A stretch of 64,000 nucleotides of DNA from positions 62,001-126,000 of the forward strand of contig JAGYJX010000011.1 of NCBI GenBank assembly GCA_018401495.1. Reading direction: 5' to 3'. Below are positions 1-8,776 of this stretch, one piece after another. Both the position numbers and the translations under genes were made by a program. Below the pieces are notes generated by a model. It did not search any database, had not been told where the DNA came from, and saw only the letters and a program-made list of their open reading frames with translations. The DNA is from Rhodospirillaceae bacterium (lineage in GTDB: Bacteria; Pseudomonadota; Alphaproteobacteria; Thalassobaculales; Thalassobaculaceae). The first letter of the stretch is position 1, and each line of letters opens with the position of its first letter.

Positions 1-911
1 AGCCGGCGCATGACGTGGCCGTTGAGCTGCTCGAGGACCTCGGCGATCGCCGCGTTCGCCTCGGCCAGCGAGAAGAAGGTCCGATGGCGCAGCCGGCCGA
101 GGATATAGGTCTGCGCCAGCCGCACGCCGGCCTCGACTTTGGCCTTGTCGCGCGGGCGGCGCGGCCGCGTCGGCAGGATGCCGACCCCGTAGTGCGCCGC
201 CATCATGCCATAGCTGCGGTTCAGCTCGGGGTCGTAGAACGAGGCCTTGTGCACCCCCGCCTTCAGATTGTCGGGCACCACCAGGCGCGGCACCCCGCCG
301 AAGTCCCGGAACATCCGGACATGGGCGCCGATCCAGTCCGCCAGCCCCTGGGTCCAGCTCGCCTCGGCGTAGGTATAGTTGGAGGCGCCGAGCACACCGA
401 CGAAGATCTCGGCCTCGCGCACCACGCCGGTGGCGCCATCCAGGATCGCCAGCTTCTTGCCGGAATAGTCGACGAACACCTTGTCGCCGGCAGCATGGTG
501 CTGGCGCATCACCGGCGACAGCCGCCGCTCGAACTCCCGCCACAGGTCGCAGAACCGGCTGTAGCCATAGCCGTCGGGGTGAACCTCCCGGTACTCCTCC
601 CAGAGCACCGTCAGGTTGACGCCGGGGCGCTTCAGCTCGCAGGCCAGCGACGCCCAGTCCGGCTCGGCCCGCCGGCGGAACCCCCGCCGCGCACCGGCGC
701 GCGCGAACAGCCGCTGCTCCAGCACGTCGTCGGTGAGGTCGCCCGGCAGCGGCCAGCTCAGACCGGCCGTCCTGGCCCGGTTCAGGTTGTCCTGGATCGT
801 GCTGCGCGCCGCCCTGAGCGTGCGCCCGATCTCGCGCGCACTCACCCCGTCATGGGCCAGCCGCAGCATCTGTCGTATCTGTCGCATGGTCAGCTCTCGC
901 TTCGCCGGCAT
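1..911 (-). CDS. istA: IS21-family transposase IstA, N-terminal about 303 residues, cut by window edge
   Basis: This is the transposase that cuts and joins the ends of an IS21-family element with help from the ATPase IstB, which would lie beyond the window edge. The start at 909-911 opens with MPAKRELTMRQIRQML, a typical IS21 helix-turn-helix beginning, followed by a second DNA-binding stretch (SAREIGRTLRAARSTI). The integrase-like core has all three acidic catalytic residues in recognisable contexts: Asp148 in VFVDYSGKK, Asp214 in VVPDNLKAG and Glu260 in KAKVEAG. IstA is usually about 500 residues, so roughly the last 40 percent is missing only because the window ends. No stop or frameshift is seen in the visible part. 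Its end-repeat array lies just upstream (997-1113). Confidence 0.9.
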   Translation of the reverse strand, partial: MPAKRELTMRQIRQMLRLAHDGVSAREIGRTLRAARSTIQDNLNRARTAGLSWPLPGDLTDDVLEQRLFARAGARRGFRRRAEPDWASLACELKRPGVNLTVLWEEYREVHPDGYGYSRFCDLWREFERRLSPVMRQHHAAGDKVFVDYSGKKLAILDGATGVVREAEIFVGVLGASNYTYAEASWTQGLADWIGAHVRMFRDFGGVPRLVVPDNLKAGVHKASFYDPELNRSYGMMAAHYGVGILPTRPRRPRDKAKVEAGVRLAQTYILGRLRHRTFFSLAEANAAIAEVLEQLNGHVMRR

Positions 912-996
912 CCCGCCCTCTCCTCGTCACTGGACGAGGCGAGCGTGATGCCCGAGGTGCTGACCCAGAAGGGCGCGCCGGGACCGTCAGCCAGGT

Positions 997-1108
997 GGCC
1001 GGATAAATCTCGGAACGGTGGCCGGCTTCATGTCGGAATGGTAGCCGGCTTCAAATCGGAACCCCGGCCGGCTTCACGTCGGAATACCCGGCCGGCTTGT
1101 GTCGGAAT
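997..1108 (-). repeat. Five-copy 23-bp-spaced repeat array at the IS21 end
   Basis: Five imperfect copies of ggccggcttcatgtcggaat start at 997, 1020, 1043, 1066 and 1090, a regular spacing of 23, 23, 23 and 24 bases. The outermost copy is one base shorter, and the innermost (997) is the most diverged (ggccggataaatctcggaac). IS21-family ends carry several such repeats that the IstA transposase binds. The near-constant spacing of about two helical turns would place all copies on one face of the DNA. The outer copies also encode the aberrant tail of the interrupted PAS protein. Confidence 0.85.
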
Positions 1109-2463
1109 CCGCACCCGGCGATTCTGAGCAGGTCGGTCGCAGCGGCGAGGCGCGCACCCGTCTCGACCTGGGCCGTGACGTCCTGCGAAACGCCGTTGAG
1201 CTCCGCTCCTTTCGGGCCATCGCCGAGTTCGCCGAGGCCGCGGACGTGGACCACCCTGCCGTCCGGCCGCACGACGCGGTGATGGAAAGGGAAATGCGCC
1301 GCGCCCGACCTCCGGAATGCTTCGAAATCCGCGAGCATGACGGGGCGCTCGTCGGGGTGCACCAGAGCGACGAAGTCCTCGAAGCGGTGTCCGAAATCCG
1401 TGCCTGTGACGCCATAGATCTCGTTTAAGTTGTTCGATCGGGTGATCCGGCCCGTCTCCATCTCCATCTTCCAGGTGCCGACGTTGAGCAGCCGCTTCGC
1501 CGTGCGCAGGCTCGTCTCCTGCTCCTCGATCCGGCGGTTCGCTTCCCTCAACTCGCGCGAGCGCAGCAGGACCTCCAGGCGAAGCTGATCGTCCTGCGAT
1601 CCGAGCGGCTCCGGCTGGTCGCGGTCGATCATCTCGCCTCCGCCCGAGCCGACAAGGTCGGTTACGTCGTCGACCCGGTGGATGATGAACGCGACGCGGC
1701 GGTCGAGATCCAGCACGGGGGTGTTGACCGGGGCCCAGTACCGCTCCTCGAAGCCGGCGGCGGCTGGACGGCGTATGGGATAGCGTTGAATCGCCATCAC
1801 ATCGGTGCGGCAGGACGCGACCACGCGCTCCAACGAGGCCCGCAGGTTCCGCGTCCCATCCGCCTGCGGGTCACCGGGATCGTCCGGGAACACCTCGAAG
1901 AGTCCGCGCCCCTTGATGTTGGCCAAGTGCGTCAGCGTCGCATCGAGGTAGGCGTCGCTTGCGGCGACGATCTCGTACCGTTCCGGGGTCAGGACCAGGA
2001 ACCGGCCCGGCACCGCCTTGAACAAGGCCACGAATTGGTGGGCCAAAGCCTCGGCGGTAAAGCGGAGTTTCTGCTCTGTGTCCAACAGGGAGGCCCGCAC
2101 CTTCTCTATCTCGACGACCCGGGTGGCGTCTCGAGCGCACACCAACTTCACCCTGGTACCGCGCCAGTCGATCGACTGCGCGCGGATATCGACGAAGAGC
2201 GTTTCCCCGGACTTCGCCAACAGCCGGCTGACACCGAGCTCGTCCAGGCCGTCCGTCATCGCCGCGACAGCATGCAGGGCCGGCACGTCTTCTTCGACGC
2301 GCAGATCGGCGATCGTCATCTCGAGGATTTCGCCTCGCGTGTAACCGAGCCGACGCAGGGCTTCCTCGTTCGCTGCGAGAATACGCAGCGACGCGAGGTC
2401 ATACACCCACATCGGGTCGGGGTGCTTCTCGAAGAGCACGTCCTGCCCGGCATTGCCGCTCAT
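1051..2463 (-). pseudogene. PAS-domain sensor protein truncated by IS21 insertion
   Basis: The ATG at 2461-2463 begins MSGNAGQDVLFEKHPDPMWV, a typical PAS start. Three PAS-like units can be seen: residues about 10-125, about 150-275, and a PAS with a PAC-like end at about 320-450, separated by a heptad-like helix (residues about 290-325). The reading then stops making biological sense after LLRIAG. A further PAS or an output domain would be expected there, but the last 20 residues (CGFRHKPAGYSDVKPAGVPI) are encoded by the IS21 end repeats and stop at 1051. No histidine-kinase or diguanylate-cyclase output domain remains. It probably once belonged to a hybrid sensor kinase or signalling protein unrelated to the polyketide cluster. 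Confidence 0.8.
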
Positions 2464-2469
2464 CGATCA

Positions 2470-2960
2470 CCTGCCTGTTTCGCTCTATCGGTCCCGGTGG
2501 TCACCGTCCGGGTCGTGGGTCTGCGGCGCCATCTTGGGGCGCTCAGGCTTCGGCGAGAAGAGCGCGGGAGTTGCAGAGCCGCTCGGAGACGTCCGGACGA
2601 CGGTCGTCTCGTTGATCGAGATCGAGAACTCCTCGTTGATCCACTGCACCAGATCATTCACGCGTCACCGCACCACCCCGTTGACCGCCGGGATCAGGCC
2701 ACGATCGACCCGCACCGCCGGCGCCAGGCGCTGCGCCGAGCTTCGGCGTCGCCCCGGGCGCCTTGCGGTCGATCAGGCCATCCGGGCGTGTTCGTTGAAC
2801 CGCAACACCCAGTCCCGCACGGTCTGCAAGCATCACCCCGCGGACCACCGCTGCCTCGCTGCAACCGCCACCGTCGTACACGACTGCACGCGCCGGAAGC
2901 CGACGGGTCTGGTTGGCGTCGCCAGAGCACCGCGCCAGCCGACGAAGCTCTGCGCCCGAG
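2470..2960 (-). pseudogene. Decayed IS630-family transposase remnant
   Basis: This stretch of nearly 600 bases between the PAS gene and the phosphopantetheinyl transferase holds no intact gene. Minus-strand translation in shifting frames recovers N-terminal IS630 transposase motifs in order: LRRLARCSGDANQTRRL then VVYDGGGCSEAA (helix-turn-helix region), PDGLIDRKAPGATPKLGAA (linker), and DLVQWINEEFSISINETTVV followed by SPKPERPK. Several frame changes separate these blocks and the catalytic DDE domain is missing. It is a dead fossil, not an active element. Nothing else is visible from 2464 to 3048. Confidence 0.7.
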
Positions 2961-3048
2961 GGACAGCTGCCACGCGCAGCATCATCGCCCGATTGTTGCG
3001 CCGCACCTGCTGCTCCGCCATGCGCGTCCGTCGTGTCGATCATAGCGC

Positions 3049-3765
3049 TCAGAAGCGCAGTTCGGCGGGACTGAGCGTCTCGATCGTCACCACCGGCTCC
3101 CGACCAGCCCCCAGCCGCCAGCCGGCTGCGAGCAGAAACCGCCCGGCGAGCAGCCGCTGCCTGAAGCGCCATGCCGACTCGTCGTCGGCGATCGCCGGTG
3201 TGAATCGGATACGCGCCGGGTCGACCTCGAACCAGAACTCGTCGAGTGGCTGCGACAGCCCGAGACCGGTGGCCTTGATGTAGGCCTCCTTGAGCGTCCA
3301 GAGCCGCAGGAACCCCTCGGTCCGGCGCGACGGGTCGAGGCCAGCCAACCAGCGCGCCTCAGCGCCGAAGAAGTAGCGATCGGCCACTGCCAGGTCGACC
3401 CTGCGGTTGGTCGCCTCGACGTCGACACCGAGTTCGAGCCCATCGGCGGCGCCGACCACCACCATCCCGTTGGTGTGCGACAGGTTGAAGCGGACGGCGG
3501 ACGATGCCCGACCACCGTACTGCAGCTCCGGCTTGCCGTTGACGCCAATGCGGAATCGGATGGCTTCCGGCAGTTCACCGGTGACGCTGCTCAGCAGCAG
3601 CCGCGCCAGGGCATGGGCGGCGATGTACTCGACCCGGTTTCGCTCGAACACGAAGCGGGCCGTCCGCTGCCGCTCGTTGTCGTCGAGGATCGCGCGCCAG
3701 CCCTCGACGTCGGCCTCGGACAGGCCGCCGACCGGCATCGCCCAGATCCGCACTGCAGGCGCCAT
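3049..3765 (-). CDS. Sfp-type 4'-phosphopantetheinyl transferase
   Basis: This enzyme transfers the phosphopantetheine arm of coenzyme A to the conserved serine of carrier domains and so would activate the many ACPs of the cluster. The 238-residue protein shows the diagnostic motifs: FNLSHT (93-98), LGVDVE (112-117), with acidic metal ligands, and WTLKEAYIKATG (156-167). The length fits the Sfp class. The ATG at 3763-3765 was chosen because the reading frame upstream overlaps the kinase gene and is not protein-like. The gene begins 13 bases after the kinase stop and is probably the last gene of the efflux and activation unit, which supports a dedicated role in this pathway. Confidence 0.93.
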   Translation of the reverse strand: MAPAVRIWAMPVGGLSEADVEGWRAILDDNERQRTARFVFERNRVEYIAAHALARLLLSSVTGELPEAIRFRIGVNGKPELQYGGRASSAVRFNLSHTNGMVVVGAADGLELGVDVEATNRRVDLAVADRYFFGAEARWLAGLDPSRRTEGFLRLWTLKEAYIKATGLGLSQPLDEFWFEVDPARIRFTPAIADDESAWRFRQRLLAGRFLLAAGWRLGAGREPVVTIETLSPAELRF

Positions 3766-3778
3766 GGGCTCGTACCGC

Positions 3779-5677
3779 TCAGCCGCCCCGCGACATTGCC
3801 CGGTAGGCCCTGTCGAGCAGGTGGATGCCGAAGAACACCAGCGCGACGCCGCCGAGCCAGTGCAGCGTATGCAGGTTCGGCAATGCGTCGTCGATGTAGT
3901 GCAGGGGGCCCGAGACGTGGCGGTCGAGCCACGGCGGAAAGATCTCGGAGTGCGTGTCGGCGAGCCAGCAGATGGCGATGATCGCGAGGATCGCAAGCGC
4001 CAAGTGCCGCAGCGACGCCAGCAGGGTCAGCTTGACCACGGTGACGGTGTCCGCCATCCCACGCAGCCGGAAGGCCTGATTGCGCAGTTGCGGGGCCAGC
4101 AGGATCTTTACGTCCGACACGATGGTCGACACCTCGCCGATCGCCCGCGACGCCGCCGCGACTCGGCCGCCCAGCGACCGCTCGCGCTTGGAGCGATCCC
4201 GGAAATACGCCCGCAGCAGCCGGAAGAAGTTGCCGTCCGGGGACAGCGTCTGCAGCGACGCATCGAGAGTGCCGAGAGCCCGGCCGATCCGCATCATGCT
4301 CCAGGTCGGGGGAACCTTGTGCTTCTGGAGGATCCGGGCGGTGTCGGCGGACAGCGCGCCCATCGACCGCTCCTGGTAGGAGATGGTGTCGAGGCCGCTG
4401 CGCGACTGCCAGCGCCGCATCACGTCGGCCAGCGCCCGGCGCATTTCGGGCACGCCCGTGGCCGGCACCGAAGGCGCCATCATCAGCATGTAGTCGGCCG
4501 CGCGGTTGAAGTCCTCGCGCGCCAGGGACGCGGTGATCTGCCGGTAGATCTGCCATTGCTGCACTTCCAGCCGGCCGACGCTGCCGAAATCGATCAGCGC
4601 GATGCGGTTGTCGCAAAGCAGCATGATGTTGCCCGGATGCAGGTCCCCGTGGAACTGGTTGTCCTCCAGGATCTGCCGCAGGGTGGTGATCAGCAGCGCC
4701 TCGGCGATCTCTGAAGGTTCAATCCCGTTCTGCACCTCCCAGCGGCGCAGCGCGTCGGGATCGTCGCGGCGGTACTTAATGTAGCGCGACATGACCAGGC
4801 CGGGGATCTCCTCCATGACGAGGACCCTCCGCGAGCAGAGCTTGGCGAAGGGCTTCGGGACGATCACGTCATGGCGCGCCAGCGCCTTTCGCATGCGCTT
4901 GAGGTTGAGCAGCTCGTAGGAGTAGTCGGTCTCCTCTTGCAGCAGGGTCCGGAGCTCCTTGAGGCCCTCGCGCAGCCGCAGCGCCTTGGCCATCCCCAGT
5001 GCGTGCAGCACCGACACGATCACACCCAGCAGCGCCAGATCGCGCGAGAAGCTGCCCGCCACGCCGGGCCGCATGATCTTGACGACGACGGCCCGCTGGT
5101 TGTCGCGCAGCACTGCGCGATGTACCTGGCAGATCGAGGCGGCGGCGAAGGGCTGGGCCTCGAACCGGCTGAACACCCGCTGTAGCGGCACGCCGAGGTC
5201 CTCCTCGAGGACCCGGAGCGCCACCTCGGTCGGAAAGCCGTTCATCTGGTACTGCAGGGACGACAGCTCGCGGCACATCGCGTCGGACAGGATGTCGGTG
5301 CGGATCGACAGAAGCTGCCCCAGCTTGATCCACATTCCGCCGAGCTGCTCAAACAGCATCCGCGCCCGTCGCGCGTCGTCGTCGTCGTCGAGCGCCTTGG
5401 TGAGCTTGTGGAAGCGTCGTATCGAGAAATGCCGCAGGATCATGTACAGCAGCCAGAACCCGCGCCACCACGGCGGCTCCGGCGCATCGACGAGTTCGAT
5501 GACCCGCGCCTGCCGGTCAAGCGGCAACTGCGTCGGGACCAGGCCGGCGACGGCCCGCGAATAGCCATGCCCGAGGGGATCGAGTGCCACCACCTCGCCG
5601 GCGCGGGCGACGGTCGTCACCCGCCGATCGACCCCGAGATAGGCGCGGACGCCGTTCCTCAGCCGCCGATAGGTCAT
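3779..5677 (-). CDS. ABC1/UbiB-family atypical kinase, membrane-anchored
   Basis: This 632-residue protein belongs to the ABC1 (UbiB/AarF/ADCK) atypical kinase family, whose members support ubiquinone biosynthesis or lipid handling at the membrane. Visible motifs are the family signature KLGQ (118-121), the alanine-rich nucleotide loop AAASICQVHRA (178-188, where Cys replaces the usual Gly), the ion-pair Lys200, the catalytic-loop HGDLHPGN (343-350) and DFG (363-365). Two hydrophobic segments near the C-terminus (about 555-580 and 605-625) should anchor it in the inner membrane. Its ATG overlaps the stop of the RND pump as ATGA (5674-5677), so the two are translationally coupled. Its purpose in the cluster is not known; it may be protective or housekeeping. 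Confidence 0.88.
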   Translation of the reverse strand: MTYRRLRNGVRAYLGVDRRVTTVARAGEVVALDPLGHGYSRAVAGLVPTQLPLDRQARVIELVDAPEPPWWRGFWLLYMILRHFSIRRFHKLTKALDDDDDARRARMLFEQLGGMWIKLGQLLSIRTDILSDAMCRELSSLQYQMNGFPTEVALRVLEEDLGVPLQRVFSRFEAQPFAAASICQVHRAVLRDNQRAVVVKIMRPGVAGSFSRDLALLGVIVSVLHALGMAKALRLREGLKELRTLLQEETDYSYELLNLKRMRKALARHDVIVPKPFAKLCSRRVLVMEEIPGLVMSRYIKYRRDDPDALRRWEVQNGIEPSEIAEALLITTLRQILEDNQFHGDLHPGNIMLLCDNRIALIDFGSVGRLEVQQWQIYRQITASLAREDFNRAADYMLMMAPSVPATGVPEMRRALADVMRRWQSRSGLDTISYQERSMGALSADTARILQKHKVPPTWSMMRIGRALGTLDASLQTLSPDGNFFRLLRAYFRDRSKRERSLGGRVAAASRAIGEVSTIVSDVKILLAPQLRNQAFRLRGMADTVTVVKLTLLASLRHLALAILAIIAICWLADTHSEIFPPWLDRHVSGPLHYIDDALPNLHTLHWLGGVALVFFGIHLLDRAYRAMSRGG

Positions 5678-8600
5678 GACACCGATGCGCCGTCAGGTCG
5701 CTGATACTGGCCATGCAGCATGCCGTGTGCCTCTTCATCCGACGGTGGCCGCGGCAGAACCGGGCGGACCCGCCGTGACAGGAGCGTATAGGTCGCCGGA
5801 ACGACGTAAAGGGCCAGCAGCGTGCCGATCGTCAGGCCTCCGATGATCACCATGCCAATCTGCCCGCGCCCGTTGGCTCCGGAACCGGTGTTGTAGATCA
5901 GCGGCAGCGCGCCGGCGATCATCGAGACGGTGGTCATCAGGATGGCCCGCAAGCGGGTGGCCGCCGCCTCCGCCACCGCCTCTCGGATGTCGCGGCCCGC
6001 CTCGCGCAGCTGGTTCGCGAACTCGGTGATCAGGATGCCCTGCTTGGCGACCAGACCGATCAAGGTGATCAGGCCGATACCGCTGTAGAGGTTGAGCGAC
6101 CCGCCCCAAGCCGCCAGCGCCACCATTCCACCGAGGATGGAGAATGGCACCACGAGCAACACCACGAACGGATCCCGGAAGCTCTCGAACTGCGCCGCCA
6201 GGAAGGCGAAGATGAAGAACAACGCCAGGATGAAGACCACCCCGGCGGTGGCGTTCGCGTCCTTGAACTGCCGAGACGGACCGGTCCAGTCGACGGTCAT
6301 TCCCGGAGGCAGGCTGGCGCGCGCCAGGGCCTCAAGGTCGTCGAGCGCGGTGCCGAGCGCCGCCCCCTCCCCGAGCCCGGCGCTCAGGATCGCCGAGCGC
6401 TGGGCGTTGAAATGCTCCAGTCTGGTCGAGCCGACGCTGTCGGACAGCCGGACTGCCTGCTGCAGGGGAATCTTGATGCCGCTCGCCGTCACGACGTTCA
6501 GCAGCCCGATCTCACTGCGGATGCCGAAGTGGCCGGTCAGCTCTAGGATGACGTTGTAGCGACGGGTCCCGTAGGTGAAGGTCGAGATCTGGTATTGCCC
6601 GACCGCCGTCGAAATGGCGGTCGCGATTTCGTTGGCGTCGATCCCGAGCGCGTCGGTCACCCTGCGGTCTATGTCCACGGAGATCCGGCGGTTGGTGATC
6701 TCCAGGCTGGACTGTGGGTTCTGCAGCCAGGACTGCTCCCCGGCCTTCTCCACCAGCGCGTCCATCGCGGCCTCCAGTTGCGGGAAGTCGCCGGTCGACC
6801 GGACCACCATCTGGATCGGCAGCTGACCGCCGCCGGACAGCGCCCCGGGATCCAGGACGTCGACCACGAGTCCCGGAAGGTCGCGCAGCCGGGTCTGCAA
6901 TGCCGCGCCGATCGTCTGGGCGGAGCGGCTGCGCTCGGCGAGCGGCTTCAGGACCAGGATCCCGATCCCGGCGTTGGTATCGGGCGTGCCGAGCAGGATC
7001 AACGAATTGTTGCCCTCCGGGACCTCCGCCATGAGTGCCGCGACCTCGCGGCCCTTCTCTTCGAGCCGGTCGTAGGTGATCGCCGAGGAACCGGTGAAGC
7101 GCGCGAAGACATAGCCCTGGTCCTCCGTCGGCGCCAACTCGCCGGACAGCTTGCCGGTCGCCGTCAGCGAGGCGCCGCCGATCAGGAAGAACACCAGGAA
7201 CACCAGCCAGCGCCGCCGCAGCGACCAGTCGAGCGACCGGCGGTAGCTGCGCGTGAGCCGGTCGATCGCGGGTTCGAGCAGATGAGGCTTGCCGCGCGGT
7301 CGCAGCATGTAGGCGCACATCATCGGCGACAGCGTGCGCGAGATGAAGCCCGAGATCAGCACCGCTACCGCCAGCGTGAACGCGAACTCCGAGAACAGCT
7401 TGCCCATCAGCCCCGGCAGGAAGCCGATCGGCAGGTAGACCGATGCCAGCGTCAGGGTCGTGGCGACGACGGCGAAGCCGATCTCCCGGCTGCCGACGAA
7501 CGCGGCCGCCATCGGGTCAAGCCCCCGACCGATGAGCCGCTGGACGTTCTCGACGTCGACGATGGCGTCGTCGACCACGAGGCCGACGGACAGGACGACC
7601 GCCAGCAGCGAGAACATGTTCAGGCTGTAACCCATGTAGGCCATGAAGGCGAAAGTGCCGATCAGCGAGATCGGGATGGTGACCAGCGTCACCGCAGATG
7701 CCCGCCATGATCCGAGAAACAGCATGAGAACGAGGACGACGAGGACGACCGCCTCGATCAGGGTGTCGAACACTTCGTCGACGGACTCCTGGATGTAGAC
7801 GGTGCTGTCGAAGGCGATGTCGAGGGTGACGTCGGTCGGCAGAACGGCGCGGAGATCCGGCAGCAGCGCCCTGACGCCCTTGGCGATGTCGAGGGCGTTG
7901 GCACCGGCGGCGCGGAGCATGCCGAAGGCCAGGCCCTGGCGCCCGTCGATCAGCACCCCCGTGGTGGTGTTGTCGGCCTCCACCAGCACATGCGCGACGT
8001 CCTTCAGCCGGACGGCGAAGGTCTCGTCGCTCAGGATCGGGATCTCCTCGAACTCCCGCACCGAGTGGAGCAGCGTGTCGGCCTCGATGTCGATCCGGCT
8101 GCCGGCGATCCTGACCTCGCCGAGCGGCAGGCTGACGTTGTTCTGCTGGATCGCTGTCCTGATCGCCGCCGGGGTGAGGTCGTAGGCCGCCAGCTTCACG
8201 GCGTCCAGCTTCACCCGGATCGCATAGGCACGCTCGCCCAGCAGCGTCACCTCGCCGGCCCCCGACAGGCTCGCCAGCGGGGTACGGACGACGGTCTCGA
8301 ACAGCTCGGTGAGTTCCATCGGCGAACGCGTGTCGCTGTTCAGCGACAGGTACATGACCGGGATCTGGTCGCTGCTGAGCTGCTGAACCGTCGGCTCCTC
8401 GGCATCGCTCGGCAGGTCCTGGCGCACCAGATCGATCTTGGCGCGCACCTTCTCCAGCGGCGACCCGGCCTCGGTATCCTTGAAAGTGACGGTGATTACG
8501 CTTAGCCCAGCCGCGCTCGTCGAGGTCATGTAGTCGACACCGGCGATCGAGCCGACCCCCTCCTCGATGCGGCTGGTGATCTCGGACTCGATCTGCTCGG

Positions 8601-8766
8601 GCGAGGCCCCGGTCAGGACCGTGGTGACGGTGACGACCGGCACGTCGAAGGCCGGGAGCTCGCTCACCGGCAGCCTGATCAGGCCATACAGCCCGAGGGC
8701 CACCAGCAGGGCATTCACGACGATCGCGAAGACCGGGCGGCGGATGAAGATGTCGGACAGGATCAC
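5674..8766 (-). CDS. RND-superfamily efflux pump (HAE1-type inner-membrane transporter)
   Basis: This 1030-residue proton-driven RND pump would expel hydrophobic compounds, most simply the polyketide product, through a tripartite complex with the adjacent membrane-fusion protein and an outer-membrane channel that is not in the window. It opens with the classic N-terminal helix (ILSDIFIRRPVFAIVVNALL), has the family IEEGVGSIAGVDYMTS porter motif, and in TM4 has LVVDDAIVDVENV with the paired aspartates of the proton relay. Length and the two-fold repeat are normal. The start is GTG (8764-8766) preceded by GAGGGA. It lies 10 bases downstream of the fusion-protein gene. Confidence 0.93.
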   Translation of the reverse strand: MILSDIFIRRPVFAIVVNALLVALGLYGLIRLPVSELPAFDVPVVTVTTVLTGASPEQIESEITSRIEEGVGSIAGVDYMTSTSAAGLSVITVTFKDTEAGSPLEKVRAKIDLVRQDLPSDAEEPTVQQLSSDQIPVMYLSLNSDTRSPMELTELFETVVRTPLASLSGAGEVTLLGERAYAIRVKLDAVKLAAYDLTPAAIRTAIQQNNVSLPLGEVRIAGSRIDIEADTLLHSVREFEEIPILSDETFAVRLKDVAHVLVEADNTTTGVLIDGRQGLAFGMLRAAGANALDIAKGVRALLPDLRAVLPTDVTLDIAFDSTVYIQESVDEVFDTLIEAVVLVVLVLMLFLGSWRASAVTLVTIPISLIGTFAFMAYMGYSLNMFSLLAVVLSVGLVVDDAIVDVENVQRLIGRGLDPMAAAFVGSREIGFAVVATTLTLASVYLPIGFLPGLMGKLFSEFAFTLAVAVLISGFISRTLSPMMCAYMLRPRGKPHLLEPAIDRLTRSYRRSLDWSLRRRWLVFLVFFLIGGASLTATGKLSGELAPTEDQGYVFARFTGSSAITYDRLEEKGREVAALMAEVPEGNNSLILLGTPDTNAGIGILVLKPLAERSRSAQTIGAALQTRLRDLPGLVVDVLDPGALSGGGQLPIQMVVRSTGDFPQLEAAMDALVEKAGEQSWLQNPQSSLEITNRRISVDIDRRVTDALGIDANEIATAISTAVGQYQISTFTYGTRRYNVILELTGHFGIRSEIGLLNVVTASGIKIPLQQAVRLSDSVGSTRLEHFNAQRSAILSAGLGEGAALGTALDDLEALARASLPPGMTVDWTGPSRQFKDANATAGVVFILALFFIFAFLAAQFESFRDPFVVLLVVPFSILGGMVALAAWGGSLNLYSGIGLITLIGLVAKQGILITEFANQLREAGRDIREAVAEAAATRLRAILMTTVSMIAGALPLIYNTGSGANGRGQIGMVIIGGLTIGTLLALYVVPATYTLLSRRVRPVLPRPPSDEEAHGMLHGQYQRPDGASVS

Positions 8767-8776
8767 GGCGGTTCCC

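Larger units (their letters stand above)
1..1113 (-). mobile_element. IS21-family insertion sequence, left end and istA (partial)
   Basis: The element comprises istA and its upstream terminus. On the minus strand the sequence from 1113 inwards begins TGCGGATTCC, which fits the 5'-TG start typical of IS21 elements. The flanking PAS gene loses its expected reading at exactly this point, so 1113/1114 is the probable insertion junction. The other end, istB and any target duplication are outside the window. The element lies just downstream of the biosynthetic cluster and may mark its edge. Confidence 0.8.

Noticed and set aside
15..1127. 370-codon plus-strand frame over the IS21 end
   Set aside because: The opposite strand encodes a clear IstA with its catalytic triad; the plus frame has no recognisable motif.
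3766..3996. Upstream extension of the phosphopantetheinyl transferase (315 residues)
   Set aside because: The extra 77 residues overlap the kinase C-terminus and are Ser/Arg/Thr-rich out-of-frame sequence; the ATG at 3765 gives the normal family length.
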